Positions 50,671-59,612 are shown, counted from the first letter of the stretch. The stretch: 64,000 bases of DNA from Spirochaeta lutea (GCF_000758165.1 NZ_JNUP01000047.1:1-64000); one strand, 5' to 3'. A program made the numbers and translations. The notes: generated by a model not told the origin, from the letters alone.

Positions 50671-51744
50671 ATGAAAACCATACCATACTCAAACCAATCA
50701 CCCATGGTACTCGCCGGCGACATCGGCGGGACCAATACAACCCTGGCCCTGGTGGAGCGGGGATCCGCCGGGGATTTTACCGTCCTAGCCAGCAAACGGT
50801 TCTCCAGCCAGGATTTGTCCGGCATGGAAGAGGCCATCGCCCAGGCCCTGGATGAGTTTTCCGCAGACCATCCCCAGGCGAGCCTTCGGGGATGCTGCCT
50901 GAGCGGGGCCGGTCCGGTGGTGGACAATATCTGCCACACCTCCAATATCCCCTGGAACATTGACGGCCCGGCGATCCAGAAGAAATTCGGCCTGCCGACC
51001 ATCATTATTAACGACTTCTCTGCCATCTGCTACGGCATCCCCCTGCTGGATCCGGCAGACCCGGCACAGCTAACCCCCCTGCCCCACCCCGACGGCACCA
51101 TGCCGGCCCAGAGCGAGATGCTACCCGGGTTGTCGGTGCAGGCCGTGGTAGGCGCTGGTACCGGTTTGGGAATCGGGTACCTCGTAAAGGAAGGCCAACG
51201 CTATGTAGCCTTCCCCTCCGAAGCCGGACACAGCGATTTCGGAGCCTTTGACCCCGAAACCCGGGAGCTGCAAGCCTACCTTCACGAGAAGATCGGGGCG
51301 AACCCCGGCACCGAACAGTACGTATCCGGCCAGGGCATCGTAAACATCCATGAGTTTTTCTGCTCCCGCCAGTCCGCTCTGAATGAAACCAATACCGCCA
51401 TCCTCGGCCTTCCCCGAGATCAGCGCGCCCCAGAGATCTCCAAGGCCTCAGACAGCGATCCGATCTGCGGAAAGAGCTTACAGCTCTTCGTTCAGATGTA
51501 TGCCCGGTTCGCCAGCTCCATGGCTTTGACCTACCTGCCCAAGGGCGGATTATTCTTAGCAGGGGGAATCGCAGCGAAAAACAAGCAGTGGTTCATCAAG
51601 GATTCTTTTTTCATGGAAACCTTTCTAAAAAATTATAAAGAATCCATGAAGGCAGCCCTCTATAATATACCCGTGTACATTGTAGAGGATTATGGGATTT
51701 CACTCTCCGGAGCAGCCCATGGTTTCTTCTCCCTTAACCAGTAA
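50671..51744 (+). CDS. glk: Glucokinase (Glk family)
   Basis: Phosphorylates glucose with ATP. The 357 residues show the phosphate-binding LAGDIGGTNTTLALVERG near the N-terminus, IIINDFSAICYGIP, VGAGTGLGIGYLV and SEAGHSDFGAFD (sugar-binding Glu-His region), and FLAGGIAAKNKQWF near the end. These match the Glk type rather than the zinc-containing ROK type. An upstream extension in the same frame to 50590 lies over the promoter and is rejected. The UDPGP gene follows, suggesting sugar activation. Confidence 0.92.
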   Translation: MKTIPYSNQSPMVLAGDIGGTNTTLALVERGSAGDFTVLASKRFSSQDLSGMEEAIAQALDEFSADHPQASLRGCCLSGAGPVVDNICHTSNIPWNIDGPAIQKKFGLPTIIINDFSAICYGIPLLDPADPAQLTPLPHPDGTMPAQSEMLPGLSVQAVVGAGTGLGIGYLVKEGQRYVAFPSEAGHSDFGAFDPETRELQAYLHEKIGANPGTEQYVSGQGIVNIHEFFCSRQSALNETNTAILGLPRDQRAPEISKASDSDPICGKSLQLFVQMYARFASSMALTYLPKGGLFLAGGIAAKNKQWFIKDSFFMETFLKNYKESMKAALYNIPVYIVEDYGISLSGAAHGFFSLNQ

Positions 51745-51787
51745 CCCGGCGGCATAACCGGGCCGGACGGCGAAAGGAGTTACCATC

Positions 51788-53458
51788 ATGAATAACCAGG
51801 AACTTGCAGCCCTGCTCGAGCACCAGGGTATCGACGCGGACCTGTCCCTGTCCATTCTTGAGCGCTACAACACGGGAGCATTGCACCGGAACGCCGAAAC
51901 GATTTCCGGGATACCGAATCTAGACGGCGACCGAATCCTGGACCATGATGCCTTGCCTACGGTCAGTCTGCCCGCATCGGAAATCCGGCGGGCCCTGGGC
52001 GAATTGGGCATTTCCGCTTCCGAGCAGGATACCATCCTGATCCACCTGCAGTGGCTGGCTCCGGGGAAGGATTACAGCATCGGGGCCCCGGAGTACTCCG
52101 GGGCCAAACCCCTGGATCCTCCGGCCCATGACACCCTCATGATTCTCAGTCCGAGGCATTACACCTTCCTGGGCTGGATCCTGCTGCCCCTGGTGAGTTT
52201 TGGGGTCCTGAACGGGGGATCAGCCACCAGCTATGCCGACGAAAAGAAGAACAAACAACCCGATCCGGGGGTTTTTTCGACATTTAGGGACTACTTTGCC
52301 CGTCATGCCAAGGAGGTTCGGGGCATACCCAAGGGAATTGCCCCTGGGTACTACAATCAGGACGGCTCCCCGGGGCCGAGTTTTCTGGTTCTCAAGCTGC
52401 GGGCCAGCCTGCTCATGGCAAAACAATGCCTGGCCATCCGCAAAAGCTTAGAACTGCCAACCTCCCAGGACCTGCGGCCCCTCTTTCCCTTCTTTCAAAT
52501 GACCAGCCGGGCGAATACCGAGACCATCCTGAACACCTACCGGGAGTACGAAAACCACCCCCTGCTGAGGCCCTTGGCCGAGGAGCTGGGCATCAAGATC
52601 TCCGACTGGAAAACCGGTATTCAGCCCATGGTAGCCGCGTTGACCCATAGCGATGAGGGGGAGCCCAAGAGCATTTTCCTCAAGGCCTACGGAAAGCCCC
52701 ATACCCCCCTTGCCCTGCCCGGCGGCCATGGTCAGAACTTTCTGACCCTCCGAACTATCTACCGGGACCTTTTTAACCAGGGAAAACGCCTCGTTTATCT
52801 CGGGAATGTAGACAATCTCGGGTTTCTGCCCGATCCCCAGAGTATCGGCTACCTGGTGATCGACGGGGCCTGTGCTGCCTTTGATTTTGCCTTCAAAACC
52901 AGGGTGGATACCAAGGGGGGAATCCTGCTACGCCGGGAGGACGGCGGACTTACCTGTGCGGACATCGGTCCCGCCATCAGCCCCGAAGAGGTATCCCAGG
53001 CGGAAGACCAGGGTACAAAAATCCTCTTCAACTGCGCTACCGGATTGTTCCGTCTGGATTACCTGGACGAACACCTGGAACGGATCATTGAGGAGCTGCC
53101 GACCCGGATTACCGACCAAAATAAGGATGCCGGAAAGTACAGTCAGGCAGAGCAGGTAACCTGGGAGGTCCTATCACTCCTGGACCGCTTCTTGGTGTTC
53201 GGTGTGAATAAATACCACCGGTTCCTGGCTGCCAAAATTCTCATGGACACCTACCTAACCAGCGGACTGCTCCCCACACCCCCAGATACGGACCAACGGG
53301 ACCAACAGGATCATCCAGCCAGGCCTGAGATCTCCCCGGAGGTCTACCAGGTAGCCCGGGAGCTCCACGAGGGGCTTGAATACCTGCTCACCCACCGGTA
53401 CGGCCTCATCCAGAAGGACGGAACCTGGATCGATCCGGGCGCCGGCCAGGTTCAGTAA
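51788..53458 (+). CDS. UDPGP-family sugar-1-phosphate uridylyltransferase
   Basis: Predicted UTP-dependent pyrophosphorylase, 556 residues. The nucleotide loop reads FGVLNGGSATSYADEKK (~137-153), similar to the family LNGGLGTSMG. Later blocks LPGGHGQNFLTLR, LVYLGNVDNLGFL and GYLVIDGACAAFDFAFKTR match the catalytic core, but several positions are unusual, so the exact sugar is uncertain. The N-terminal ~130 residues are variable. The start has AAAGGAG 8 nt upstream. The stop codon is part of the first unit of a minisatellite. Confidence 0.85.
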   Translation: MNNQELAALLEHQGIDADLSLSILERYNTGALHRNAETISGIPNLDGDRILDHDALPTVSLPASEIRRALGELGISASEQDTILIHLQWLAPGKDYSIGAPEYSGAKPLDPPAHDTLMILSPRHYTFLGWILLPLVSFGVLNGGSATSYADEKKNKQPDPGVFSTFRDYFARHAKEVRGIPKGIAPGYYNQDGSPGPSFLVLKLRASLLMAKQCLAIRKSLELPTSQDLRPLFPFFQMTSRANTETILNTYREYENHPLLRPLAEELGIKISDWKTGIQPMVAALTHSDEGEPKSIFLKAYGKPHTPLALPGGHGQNFLTLRTIYRDLFNQGKRLVYLGNVDNLGFLPDPQSIGYLVIDGACAAFDFAFKTRVDTKGGILLRREDGGLTCADIGPAISPEEVSQAEDQGTKILFNCATGLFRLDYLDEHLERIIEELPTRITDQNKDAGKYSQAEQVTWEVLSLLDRFLVFGVNKYHRFLAAKILMDTYLTSGLLPTPPDTDQRDQQDHPARPEISPEVYQVARELHEGLEYLLTHRYGLIQKDGTWIDPGAGQVQ

Positions 53459-53528
53459 GCCAGGTTCAGTAAGCCAGGTTCAGTAAGCCAGGTTCAGTAA
53501 GCCAGGTTCAGTAAGCCAGGTTCAGTAA
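53445..53528. repeat. Minisatellite, 6 x 14 bp at the UDPGP stop codon
   Basis: GCCAGGTTCAGTAA repeated six times with no mismatch. The first unit supplies the last codons and the TAA of the UDPGP gene. Confidence 0.95.
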
Positions 53529-53544
53529 GCCGGAGAACCGCCTC

Positions 53545-54330
53545 CTAGCCCAGCCCCAGCATGGGCCGCGAACCCTGCAGGACCTTCCGTTCAAATTGGC
53601 TCTGCATTTCCCGGCTGATAAAATCTAGAATCTTATGCTGGGCTGTGGTATCTGTGGAGTGTTGGAAGAGGACAACATACACCGTCGCCGTATCCGTTTT
53701 CCGCATCCCTGCCACGATCCCGTCCACCAGGGCCAAGCGGTTTCCGAGATTCAGCTGAATTCCCGGCAGGCGCTGGTTCTGCTCCAGGTGGATGTGGTGT
53801 CCCGGATCAAAGGCACAGGCCATTCCCGCCACGGAGATATCATAAATCCGGCCCGTTCGGACCGAACCGTCGGTTTTGATGTTATATCCCGCCCGGGTTT
53901 GATCGGTACAGTTTACCCGGAGGTGCTTACGCCTACCCGGCTTGTAAAAGGCCTTCAGGGTCTCTCCCATTTGGGAAAGCACAACCTGGGGACTGCGCTG
54001 GCTATCCACCACCCGGTGGGGAAGATCATAGGGCTTCAGGGCGCTGGCGATGATTCCGGCCTCAGCCTTGGTGCACAAGCCCAGGGCCACATCCCGGGTT
54101 TTCAGATGTCCGGCAAGCCCGCCGATAATACGCAGCCATTCATCGGCCGGCACCCCGGCATCCAGGTTGCAAAAGAAGATGCTCCCCGGAAAGACCTCGG
54201 CGCATTGTTTGATACCCTCATGGCTCTGGGTAACCAGGGTGGGGATTTGTTTTCGAATGAATAACGGAACAACCTGCTCCCGAACCCATGGGGGCGGAGC
54301 AAAGAACAAGACAGAACTTCCCTCAATCAT
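53545..54330 (-). CDS. PilZ-domain c-di-GMP receptor-like protein
   Basis: 261 residues. The N-terminal ~125 form a response-regulator-like or unknown alpha/beta domain. The C-terminal PilZ domain has the RxxxR motif in GRRKHLRVNC and the DISVAGMACAF block (D/NxSxxG), so c-di-GMP binding is likely. ATG 54330 follows AAGGG; a TTG six codons earlier is possible. It is the likely reader of the c-di-GMP pool that the EAL protein at 18163 would lower. Confidence 0.88.
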   Translation of the reverse strand: MIEGSSVLFFAPPPWVREQVVPLFIRKQIPTLVTQSHEGIKQCAEVFPGSIFFCNLDAGVPADEWLRIIGGLAGHLKTRDVALGLCTKAEAGIIASALKPYDLPHRVVDSQRSPQVVLSQMGETLKAFYKPGRRKHLRVNCTDQTRAGYNIKTDGSVRTGRIYDISVAGMACAFDPGHHIHLEQNQRLPGIQLNLGNRLALVDGIVAGMRKTDTATVYVVLFQHSTDTTAQHKILDFISREMQSQFERKVLQGSRPMLGLG

Positions 54331-54460
54331 GGCAGCCCTTACACACAAGAAATGCTCTTTTTTTACTTAATCCCCGAAGCCGGGGGCGGGGAGCTACCCG
54401 TTATCCGAGGCCCCTTGGGTGAAGTTATACCATGAGGTTTGGGATTTTGCATCAGTTTTT

Positions 54461-54490
54461 GCCGGTTTTAGGGTGATTTCCATGCCTGGG
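54461..54490 (-). repeat. Dispersed GAATCACCC motif between dcd and the PilZ gene
   Basis: On the minus strand GCATGGAAATCACCCTAAAA followed by CCGGC. Same orientation as both neighbours. The rest of the 54349-54563 gap holds only a GGCACCC/GGGTGCC hairpin right after the dcd stop. Confidence 0.55.
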
Positions 54491-54563
54491 GTCTCAGACG
54501 CTGACGGGGCTTCCCCCGTCCAGGCCGAGGAAGAGCGGCCCCGCGAACCATGGGCACCCAACC

Positions 54564-55103
54564 CTAGGGTGCCGAGGTGTCGCCGCCCTGAAAATCCCGG
54601 TACAACAGGCTGGGCTGCACCCCCGTATTGTTCTGATATTTCCCCGACGAGTAGGTATCGTAATCACCCTGGATACTGTGGTAAAAAATCTGGCAGATCT
54701 GCACCCCGCTGTAGATGCGGATGGGCTGAACGCAGAAGATTTCCAGGGTCCAAAAACCCCGGAACCCCACATCCCCGAAACCGGCGGTAATATGCACGAA
54801 GAGCCCTAAGCGCCCGATGGACGACCGCCCCTCCAGCATGGGAACCAGGCCGTTGGTGGCGGTGTACTCCTTGGTACGTCCCAGGTACAGGCGGTGGGGC
54901 TCCAGCAGCAGTCCTTCCTCGGGAATTGTAATCCGTGATGCCGGGTTGGGGGTGCGCATATCCAGGACAGGATTGTCGTAGACAAGCAGGTCCTGATGTA
55001 AACGCAGATTGTAACTGTTGGGATTCAGCTGATCCGGGTGAAAGGGATCAATAATTATTTCAGAACCGAGTTTGTTCTGAATTTCACGACCCGAGAGTAT
55101 CAT
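54564..55103 (-). CDS. dcd: dCTP deaminase
   Basis: Deaminates dCTP to dUTP in thymidylate synthesis. The 179 residues have the start ILSGREIQNKLG, NPNSYNLRLHQDLLVYD, the catalytic Glu in MLEGRSSIGRLGLFVH, ITAGFGDVGFRGFWTLE and QICQIFYH. Length and motifs are normal. It begins 18 bp after the 57-residue gene with no ribosome site of its own and is likely coupled to it. Confidence 0.95.
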   Translation of the reverse strand: MILSGREIQNKLGSEIIIDPFHPDQLNPNSYNLRLHQDLLVYDNPVLDMRTPNPASRITIPEEGLLLEPHRLYLGRTKEYTATNGLVPMLEGRSSIGRLGLFVHITAGFGDVGFRGFWTLEIFCVQPIRIYSGVQICQIFYHSIQGDYDTYSSGKYQNNTGVQPSLLYRDFQGGDTSAP

Positions 55104-55121
55104 TGGAAGGACTAGGGGATC

Positions 55122-55295
55122 TTACATCAGATCCCGGGGTTTGCGGGCTTCTTTGCCGGTCTTTTCACACACGGCAAAGTGCCGCATTTTACCATTTTCG
55201 AATACAGACTTCATAATAATCTTACCGCCCCAGCGGCTTACTAGTTCCTTCGCACCTTCACGACGTGCGTTCTTTGAAATGTTACCACCTGCCAT
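55122..55295 (-). CDS. Small conserved hypothetical protein, 57 residues
   Basis: The ATG at 55295 has AAAGGAG 7 nt upstream. The product (MAGGNISKNARREGAKELVS, then RWGGKIIMKSVFENGKMRHF and CEKTGKEARKPRDLM) is basic, soluble and without signal peptide. I do not recognise the family. It is in one transcript with dcd. The good ribosome site and the clean end 18 bp before dcd argue that the frame is translated. Confidence 0.75.
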   Translation of the reverse strand: MAGGNISKNARREGAKELVSRWGGKIIMKSVFENGKMRHFAVCEKTGKEARKPRDLM

Positions 55296-55415
55296 AAGAA
55301 TCTCCTTTGCGGTGTATAGTTAAATCGAGCTGAATATGTACCAGATAAGCCGGAAAAAGGCAAGTCCGCAGAGGCGGGACATTCACCCCTTGCTGGATAT
55401 CGGATACCTCAGTCG

Positions 55416-55450
55416 AAAAAAAGGGGGCTAATCCCGGAAGACCGCCCCCC
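55416..55450 (-). terminator. Intrinsic terminator of the ferredoxin gene
   Basis: On the minus strand GGGGG pairs with CCCCC around a ~17-nt loop, followed by seven T. It lies 20 bp beyond the ferredoxin stop. Confidence 0.85.
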
Positions 55451-55470
55451 AAATTGATCAATACCCTGGA

Positions 55471-55641
55471 TCAACCGGCGTCGATGGCGTCTACAGGACA
55501 AACCTCGGCGCAGGCTCCGCAGCTGGTACAAGCCTCGGGATCAATCACACGTACGTCACCCTGCTCGGAAATGGCCTCTACAGGACATTCAGGCTCACAG
55601 GCGCCGCAGTTGATGCATTCGCTATTAATTGAATAAGCCAT
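55471..55641 (-). CDS. 2[4Fe-4S] ferredoxin
   Basis: 56-residue electron carrier. Two perfect cluster motifs are present: [16 protein letters not shown] (8-23) and [16 protein letters not shown] (38-53), each CxxCxxCxxxCP. AAAGGAG lies 8 nt before the ATG at 55641. It is monocistronic with a strong terminator. Likely partner of anaerobic oxidoreductases such as pyruvate:ferredoxin oxidoreductase, which is not in this window. Confidence 0.97.
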   Translation of the reverse strand: MAYSINSECINCGACEPECPVEAISEQGDVRVIDPEACTSCGACAEVCPVDAIDAG

Positions 55642-55720
55642 AGCGTGCTCCTTTATTCTGTGGATGGGCCATTATAGACCCCAGTCACCGGCTTTGACAA
55701 GCAGCGTTATGCCGGCATGG

Positions 55721-56086
55721 CTAAAACTCCGTTACCAGCAGGCTTGCCCCGGCTCGAGAAAGGGCCCGGGGCTTCCGCAGCTCCAGGCGTCCGGAGACAA
55801 CCTGGGGCCACCGGGCTCTGAGCGCCCGGATTACCTCCAGCGCCAGGGTCTCCAGAAGGTAGTATTCCCCCTCCTGGGCAGTCTGCATAATGACCTCGCT
55901 CATCCCGGCGTAATCCACCGCGAACTGTACATCATCACTCTGGGCCGCCCGGGTTGCATCGTAACTGCACCGGAGGGTTACCGCCAGGGGTTGGGGAAGA
56001 TCCCGTTCCTCGGGATACACCCCGATAATACAGTCAAAGACAAAATCCTCGAATCCAACCTGACATATAAACTGGTTATCCTTCAT
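55721..56086 (-). CDS. folB: Dihydroneopterin aldolase-like protein
   Basis: Folate pathway enzyme that cleaves dihydroneopterin. 121 residues. FDCIIGVYPEERDLPQPLAVTL corresponds to the family GxxGVxxxER opening with the catalytic Glu. VDYAGMSEVI and YYLLETLALEVIRAL (Glu for substrate binding) follow, and the C-terminal strand RLELRKPRAL is typical. The conserved Lys near the end is present. Ribosome site AAGGAGG. folP lies 10 kb away, so folate genes are split. Confidence 0.9.
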   Translation of the reverse strand: MKDNQFICQVGFEDFVFDCIIGVYPEERDLPQPLAVTLRCSYDATRAAQSDDVQFAVDYAGMSEVIMQTAQEGEYYLLETLALEVIRALRARWPQVVSGRLELRKPRALSRAGASLLVTEF

Positions 56087-56233
56087 TGATAGCCCTCCTT
56101 GTCCGTGTCCATCCTACCCTTCAACCCCCCCGGGTTCCAAGGCCTGGGTCTATGAATCCCCTGGGCACCCGGTTACCAGCCCGGCCTTGCGTTGGGGGGA
56201 AAATCGGATGATACTACCCCCGAGAGGAACTAT

Positions 56234-57199
56234 ATGCTTGCAGTTTTTGACAGCGACGGCTGCGTCTTTGACACCATGGAACCCAAACACCGCCGCACCT
56301 TTATTCCCCAGGTAGTCCGCCACTTCGGTCTTGAGGCCTTAGAACAGGAGCTGACCGAGGTGTGGTGTAGGATAAACCTGTACAGCCGCAGCCGGGGGCT
56401 CAACCGCTTCCCCGGACTTATCGCAACCCTGGATACCCTTCGGAAGGACTACGGATTCTCCGATCTGCCCACCCTCCCGGCATTACGGGAATGGCTTGCC
56501 GGCGCTCCAACGCTCTCTAATCCGGCCCTGGAACAGGCCATCGGGAATACCCCGGAAGTATCCGAGGCAAGACAGGAGTTAACCCGGGTTTTAGCATGGT
56601 CCCAGGATGTAAACAATCTAGGGAAAACCGTCCTGGCAGACCCCGGGATTTTTTCCGGAGCTGAGGAAGCCATGAACACTCTGGCGCACCAGGGATTCAC
56701 TCTGGGGGTGGTCAGCCAGAGTCCCCGGACATCGGTTATCCAGCACTGGCAGAGCCGGGGACTCATAACCCGGTATCATCTTTCGGATAGAATGTTCGGC
56801 CAGGAGGACGGAAAGAAGGCAGACTGCCTCATAGACCTAACCCGGCACCCCGCCGAGGACAGGATTCCCCCACTGCCGTCCCCGGGCCCTACAGATAGAA
56901 TCCAGCCGGCCCTGCCGTCTGCACAATACGCCCCGCCCCAGCATCCCCCGGGGATCTTCTTCGGCGACGCCCCGGCTGATCTTGAGGCAGCCCGGGAGGC
57001 GGGATTTCTCTTCTTTCCCATCATTCCGGGCAGGGAGGTGCAATCCTGGCAGTCGGTGCTGATCTGGTTAGATTCCTGGGCTGTCCCGGGAAAAATTCCG
57101 GGCAAGAACGCGGAGACGGGGTTAACCCGTTTACAGGAAGAATTTCTGACAAGCCTGCCCCCTCTGGACGAGGGAGGATTCGGCTATAACGGAGAGTAG
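56234..57199 (+). CDS. HAD-superfamily phosphatase-like protein
   Basis: 321 residues. Motif I is AVFDSDGCVFDTM (Asp nucleophile and second Asp), motif II is GVVSQSPRTS, and motif IV is FFGDAPADLEAAREAG. The usual motif III Lys may be in EDGKKADCL. A ~45-residue Pro-rich stretch (~210-240) interrupts the fold before motif IV. The ATG at 56234 follows AGAGGAAC. The substrate is unknown. It stands alone between folB (divergent) and the convergent nitroreductase gene. Confidence 0.85.
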   Translation: MLAVFDSDGCVFDTMEPKHRRTFIPQVVRHFGLEALEQELTEVWCRINLYSRSRGLNRFPGLIATLDTLRKDYGFSDLPTLPALREWLAGAPTLSNPALEQAIGNTPEVSEARQELTRVLAWSQDVNNLGKTVLADPGIFSGAEEAMNTLAHQGFTLGVVSQSPRTSVIQHWQSRGLITRYHLSDRMFGQEDGKKADCLIDLTRHPAEDRIPPLPSPGPTDRIQPALPSAQYAPPQHPPGIFFGDAPADLEAAREAGFLFFPIIPGREVQSWQSVLIWLDSWAVPGKIPGKNAETGLTRLQEEFLTSLPPLDEGGFGYNGE

Positions 57200-57350
57200 C
57201 ACACCGAGTACGAGTTCCAGCCCGGGACAAGCTCCATAAACCAGGGATCGGGGGGCTGCAGGGCTATACCCCCGGAAACCGCTCTCAGGCGCGCAGGCCC
57301 TTGTCCCCGGCGTCCCGGGAAACTCCGCGACAGTGAACCCGTCCCCGGGA

Positions 57351-58091
57351 TCAGGCAAAGGCCTTAAGGTAGATTTCCACGCTTCGGGCCATTTCCAGAG
57401 CGAACTCGGAGATGTGTTTACGCTGGTAGACGCCTTGGATGTAGTGGTCAAAATCAAAGTCATCCCTGCCGGAGCGCTCCTGAAACATCTGCCTGATCTG
57501 GGTTTCACTCAATGGACTGTAGCTGTCGGTCTGGACGATGTACCGGGGGTCAAACCGGGGCGGTTTTCTCCGCTGAATCTGCTGTTCCGTGGGGTAGCCG
57601 TAGACCAGCATGGCAGCGGGGACGACCCAGGGGTCCAGGGTCAGCAGGCTGGTCACCTCCTGGTGTTGTTCCACAATATCGCCGATGTAGCAGGAGCCGA
57701 GGTTCAGGGCGTGGGCCGCTACAACGGTGTTTTGGGCTGCAATGAGGGCATCGGCGAGGGCGAGGATCAGGTCGCTGTATTGGGGTTTGCGGGGTTCAAG
57801 CCCGGCGGCGCGGTAGATATCGGTCCAGCGCCGGCAGTCCGCCAGGAATATGAGTACCAGGGGGGCTTGGGCGATGAAGGGCTGGTTATCGCAGAGCCGG
57901 GCCAGGCGCTGTTTTTTTTCCTGGCTCTGGATGTCCAGGATAGTGTAGAGCATCTGGTTTCCCGCGGTGGGAGCCTGGAGGGCAGCAGTGATGATCTGGC
58001 GTCGTTCCTGGGGGGCAATAGGCCGGTCTTGAAAGACCCGGACGGATTTCCGGTCATTCAGCTGGGTAAGGACGTCGGGTTGATTCGGCAT
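57351..58091 (-). CDS. Nitroreductase-family flavoprotein
   Basis: 246 residues. FMN-binding DRKSVRVFQDRPI opens the fold. LQAPTAGNQMLYTILDI, LADALIAAQNTVVAAHALNLGSCYIGDIVE and the C-terminal Arg/Lys region match the NfsA/FRP class of NAD(P)H flavin or nitro reductases. The start at 58091 has AGGAG at ideal spacing. The biological substrate is not predictable. Confidence 0.92.
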   Translation of the reverse strand: MPNQPDVLTQLNDRKSVRVFQDRPIAPQERRQIITAALQAPTAGNQMLYTILDIQSQEKKQRLARLCDNQPFIAQAPLVLIFLADCRRWTDIYRAAGLEPRKPQYSDLILALADALIAAQNTVVAAHALNLGSCYIGDIVEQHQEVTSLLTLDPWVVPAAMLVYGYPTEQQIQRRKPPRFDPRYIVQTDSYSPLSETQIRQMFQERSGRDDFDFDHYIQGVYQRKHISEFALEMARSVEIYLKAFA

Positions 58092-58130
58092 GGTCGGTTC
58101 TCCTGTTTCTGGGGCTGGGGAGGTGAAGAT

Positions 58131-58155
58131 GGCATGGGAATCCCCTCAAAACCGG
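58131..58155 (+). repeat. Dispersed GAATCCCC motif between nitroreductase and DAHP synthase genes
   Basis: GGCATGGGAATCCCCTCAAA plus ACCGG, the best consensus match in this region. Opposite orientation to the flanking genes. A CCCCTC-GAAA-GAGGGG hairpin follows at about 58163-58178. Confidence 0.55.
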
Positions 58156-58179
58156 ATCCCACCCCCCTCGAAAGAGGGG

Positions 58180-59286
58180 TTAAAACCCCGTGGATCCCGA
58201 GGCTAACAGATCTCGGGCGCTCAGCAGCAGCTGCCGGGTCTCATCAAGGCTGATGCAGGCGTCGGTAATGGAGACACCGTGCTTCAGCTGATCGAGATTT
58301 TCAGGGATCGCCTGACGGCCCTCGTGAATATTGCTCTCTAGCATGAATCCGGTAATCTCATGAACACCGCTGAGACGCTGGCGAAGGATATCCTCCAAAA
58401 CCAGACGCTGCCGGGTATGATCCTTCCCGGAATTGGCATGGGAACAGTCCACCATGACCCGATCCAGGAGGCCGGCCTGGCGAAGCAGCTGCCCCGACCG
58501 CTCCACCTGTTCGCGGTAGTAATTCGGCCCCTGGTTGCCTCCCCGGAGGATGAGGTGACTCAGTTCGTTGCCCCGGGTAGCCAGGACGCAGGTATTCCCA
58601 TGAATGTCGATTCCAATGAAGCGGTGGGGCTTACAACTGGAGGCCATGGCGTTGACGGCGGTCTCGATGTTGCCGTCGGTTCCGTTTTTAAACCCGATAG
58701 GCATACTCAGTCCCGAGGCCATCTCCCGGTGGGTTTGACTCTCGGTAGTCCGGGCGCCGATGGCTCCCCAGGACAGGAGATCGTCAATGTACTGGGGCAC
58801 GATGGGATCAAGCATCTCGCTTCCCGTGGGAATACCCAGACTGGTGATGTCTACCAGAAGCTTTCGGGCTAACCGCAGGCCGGTCTGGATATCGTAGGAG
58901 CCGTTCAGGTGGGGATCAAGAATGAGTCCGCGCCATCCCAGTTTTGTCCGGGGTTTTTCAAAATACACCCGCATGACCAGGTATATCTCCTGCTCCACTT
59001 CCTTCCGGAGTTCGGCGAAGTGCCGGGCATACTCCAGTCCCAGTTCAGGATCATGGATTGAACAGGGACCCACTACCCCGAGCAGCCGCCGGTCCCGACC
59101 GGTAAGAATATCTTGGATCACCCCGCGGCTTTCCACCACCGTGGCCACACTCTGGGCGGTGATGGGAATCTCCTCTATGAGCCGGCTGGGGGGCGTTAGG
59201 GCCTCTACGCTGGCAATCCGCAGGTCGCTGGTTTTTTCGATGGGGCCCGCCATGGGGTCGTGGAGCTGTTGCTGGTGGTTATCCAT
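58180..59286 (-). CDS. aroF: DAHP synthase (class I, AroF/G/H type)
   Basis: First step of aromatic amino-acid synthesis, from phosphoenolpyruvate and erythrose-4-phosphate. The 368 residues show VVGPCSIHDPELGLEYA, MRVYFEKPRTKLGWRGLI, GIPTGSEMLDPIVPQY, WGAIGARTTESQ, KNGTDGNIETAVNA and VMVDCSHANSGKDH. Metal ligands Cys and His are intact. AGAAGGAAA lies before the ATG. Which aromatic amino acid inhibits it cannot be told from the sequence. A dispersed repeat copy lies 15 bp upstream of the start. Confidence 0.96.
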   Translation of the reverse strand: MDNHQQQLHDPMAGPIEKTSDLRIASVEALTPPSRLIEEIPITAQSVATVVESRGVIQDILTGRDRRLLGVVGPCSIHDPELGLEYARHFAELRKEVEQEIYLVMRVYFEKPRTKLGWRGLILDPHLNGSYDIQTGLRLARKLLVDITSLGIPTGSEMLDPIVPQYIDDLLSWGAIGARTTESQTHREMASGLSMPIGFKNGTDGNIETAVNAMASSCKPHRFIGIDIHGNTCVLATRGNELSHLILRGGNQGPNYYREQVERSGQLLRQAGLLDRVMVDCSHANSGKDHTRQRLVLEDILRQRLSGVHEITGFMLESNIHEGRQAIPENLDQLKHGVSITDACISLDETRQLLLSARDLLASGSTGF

Positions 59287-59612
59287 TGTATTTCCTTCTT
59301 GGTTTTTCCGGGGTGATTCTCATGCCCGGACTTCCGGCATCCTCAGTGCTTTCATGAACCGCCCCCGGCAGTGTCGTTTCATTCCGGCAGGAAATCCTGA
59401 GCTCCCGGGCTTTCCGGGTGGCAAGCCCCCGAACCGCCGAGTCATACGGTTTCCGTGATCTGCTTCACCGAGGCTGGTGCCGGGTCCGGCGGCTAACAGA
59501 ACCCGGAGAACGTGGTTCTGGAATGTGCATCCCGGGGTACTGGGACCGAGTCAGGCCGGACAGGCCGGACACACCCCCAGTCTGTGAGGGTAGCCGGTTT
59601 ACCCCCGGGCAA
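59287..59612. other. 326-bp gap upstream of the DAHP synthase gene
   Basis: Contains the dispersed repeat copy at 59301-59328. No leader peptide rich in aromatic residues, no tRNA and no terminator with a T run were found. The rest shows nothing I can interpret. Confidence 0.3.
59301..59328 (-). repeat. Dispersed GAATCACCC motif at the DAHP synthase start
   Basis: On the minus strand GGGCATGAGAATCACCCCGG followed by AAAAACC, ending ~15 bp before the start codon. Same orientation as the gene. Confidence 0.55.

Noticed and set aside
50592-51026. 145-codon N-terminal extension of the DHH phosphoesterase
   Set aside because: Runs antisense through glucokinase. A start with AGGAGG exists at 50591, where family homology begins.
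57333-58253. 306-codon frame opposite the nitroreductase gene
   Set aside because: Antisense shadow without ribosome site or recognisable domain.
59460-59530. tRNA-like GGTTC segment upstream of the DAHP synthase gene
   Set aside because: No acceptor stem, anticodon arm or full T-loop can be built around it.
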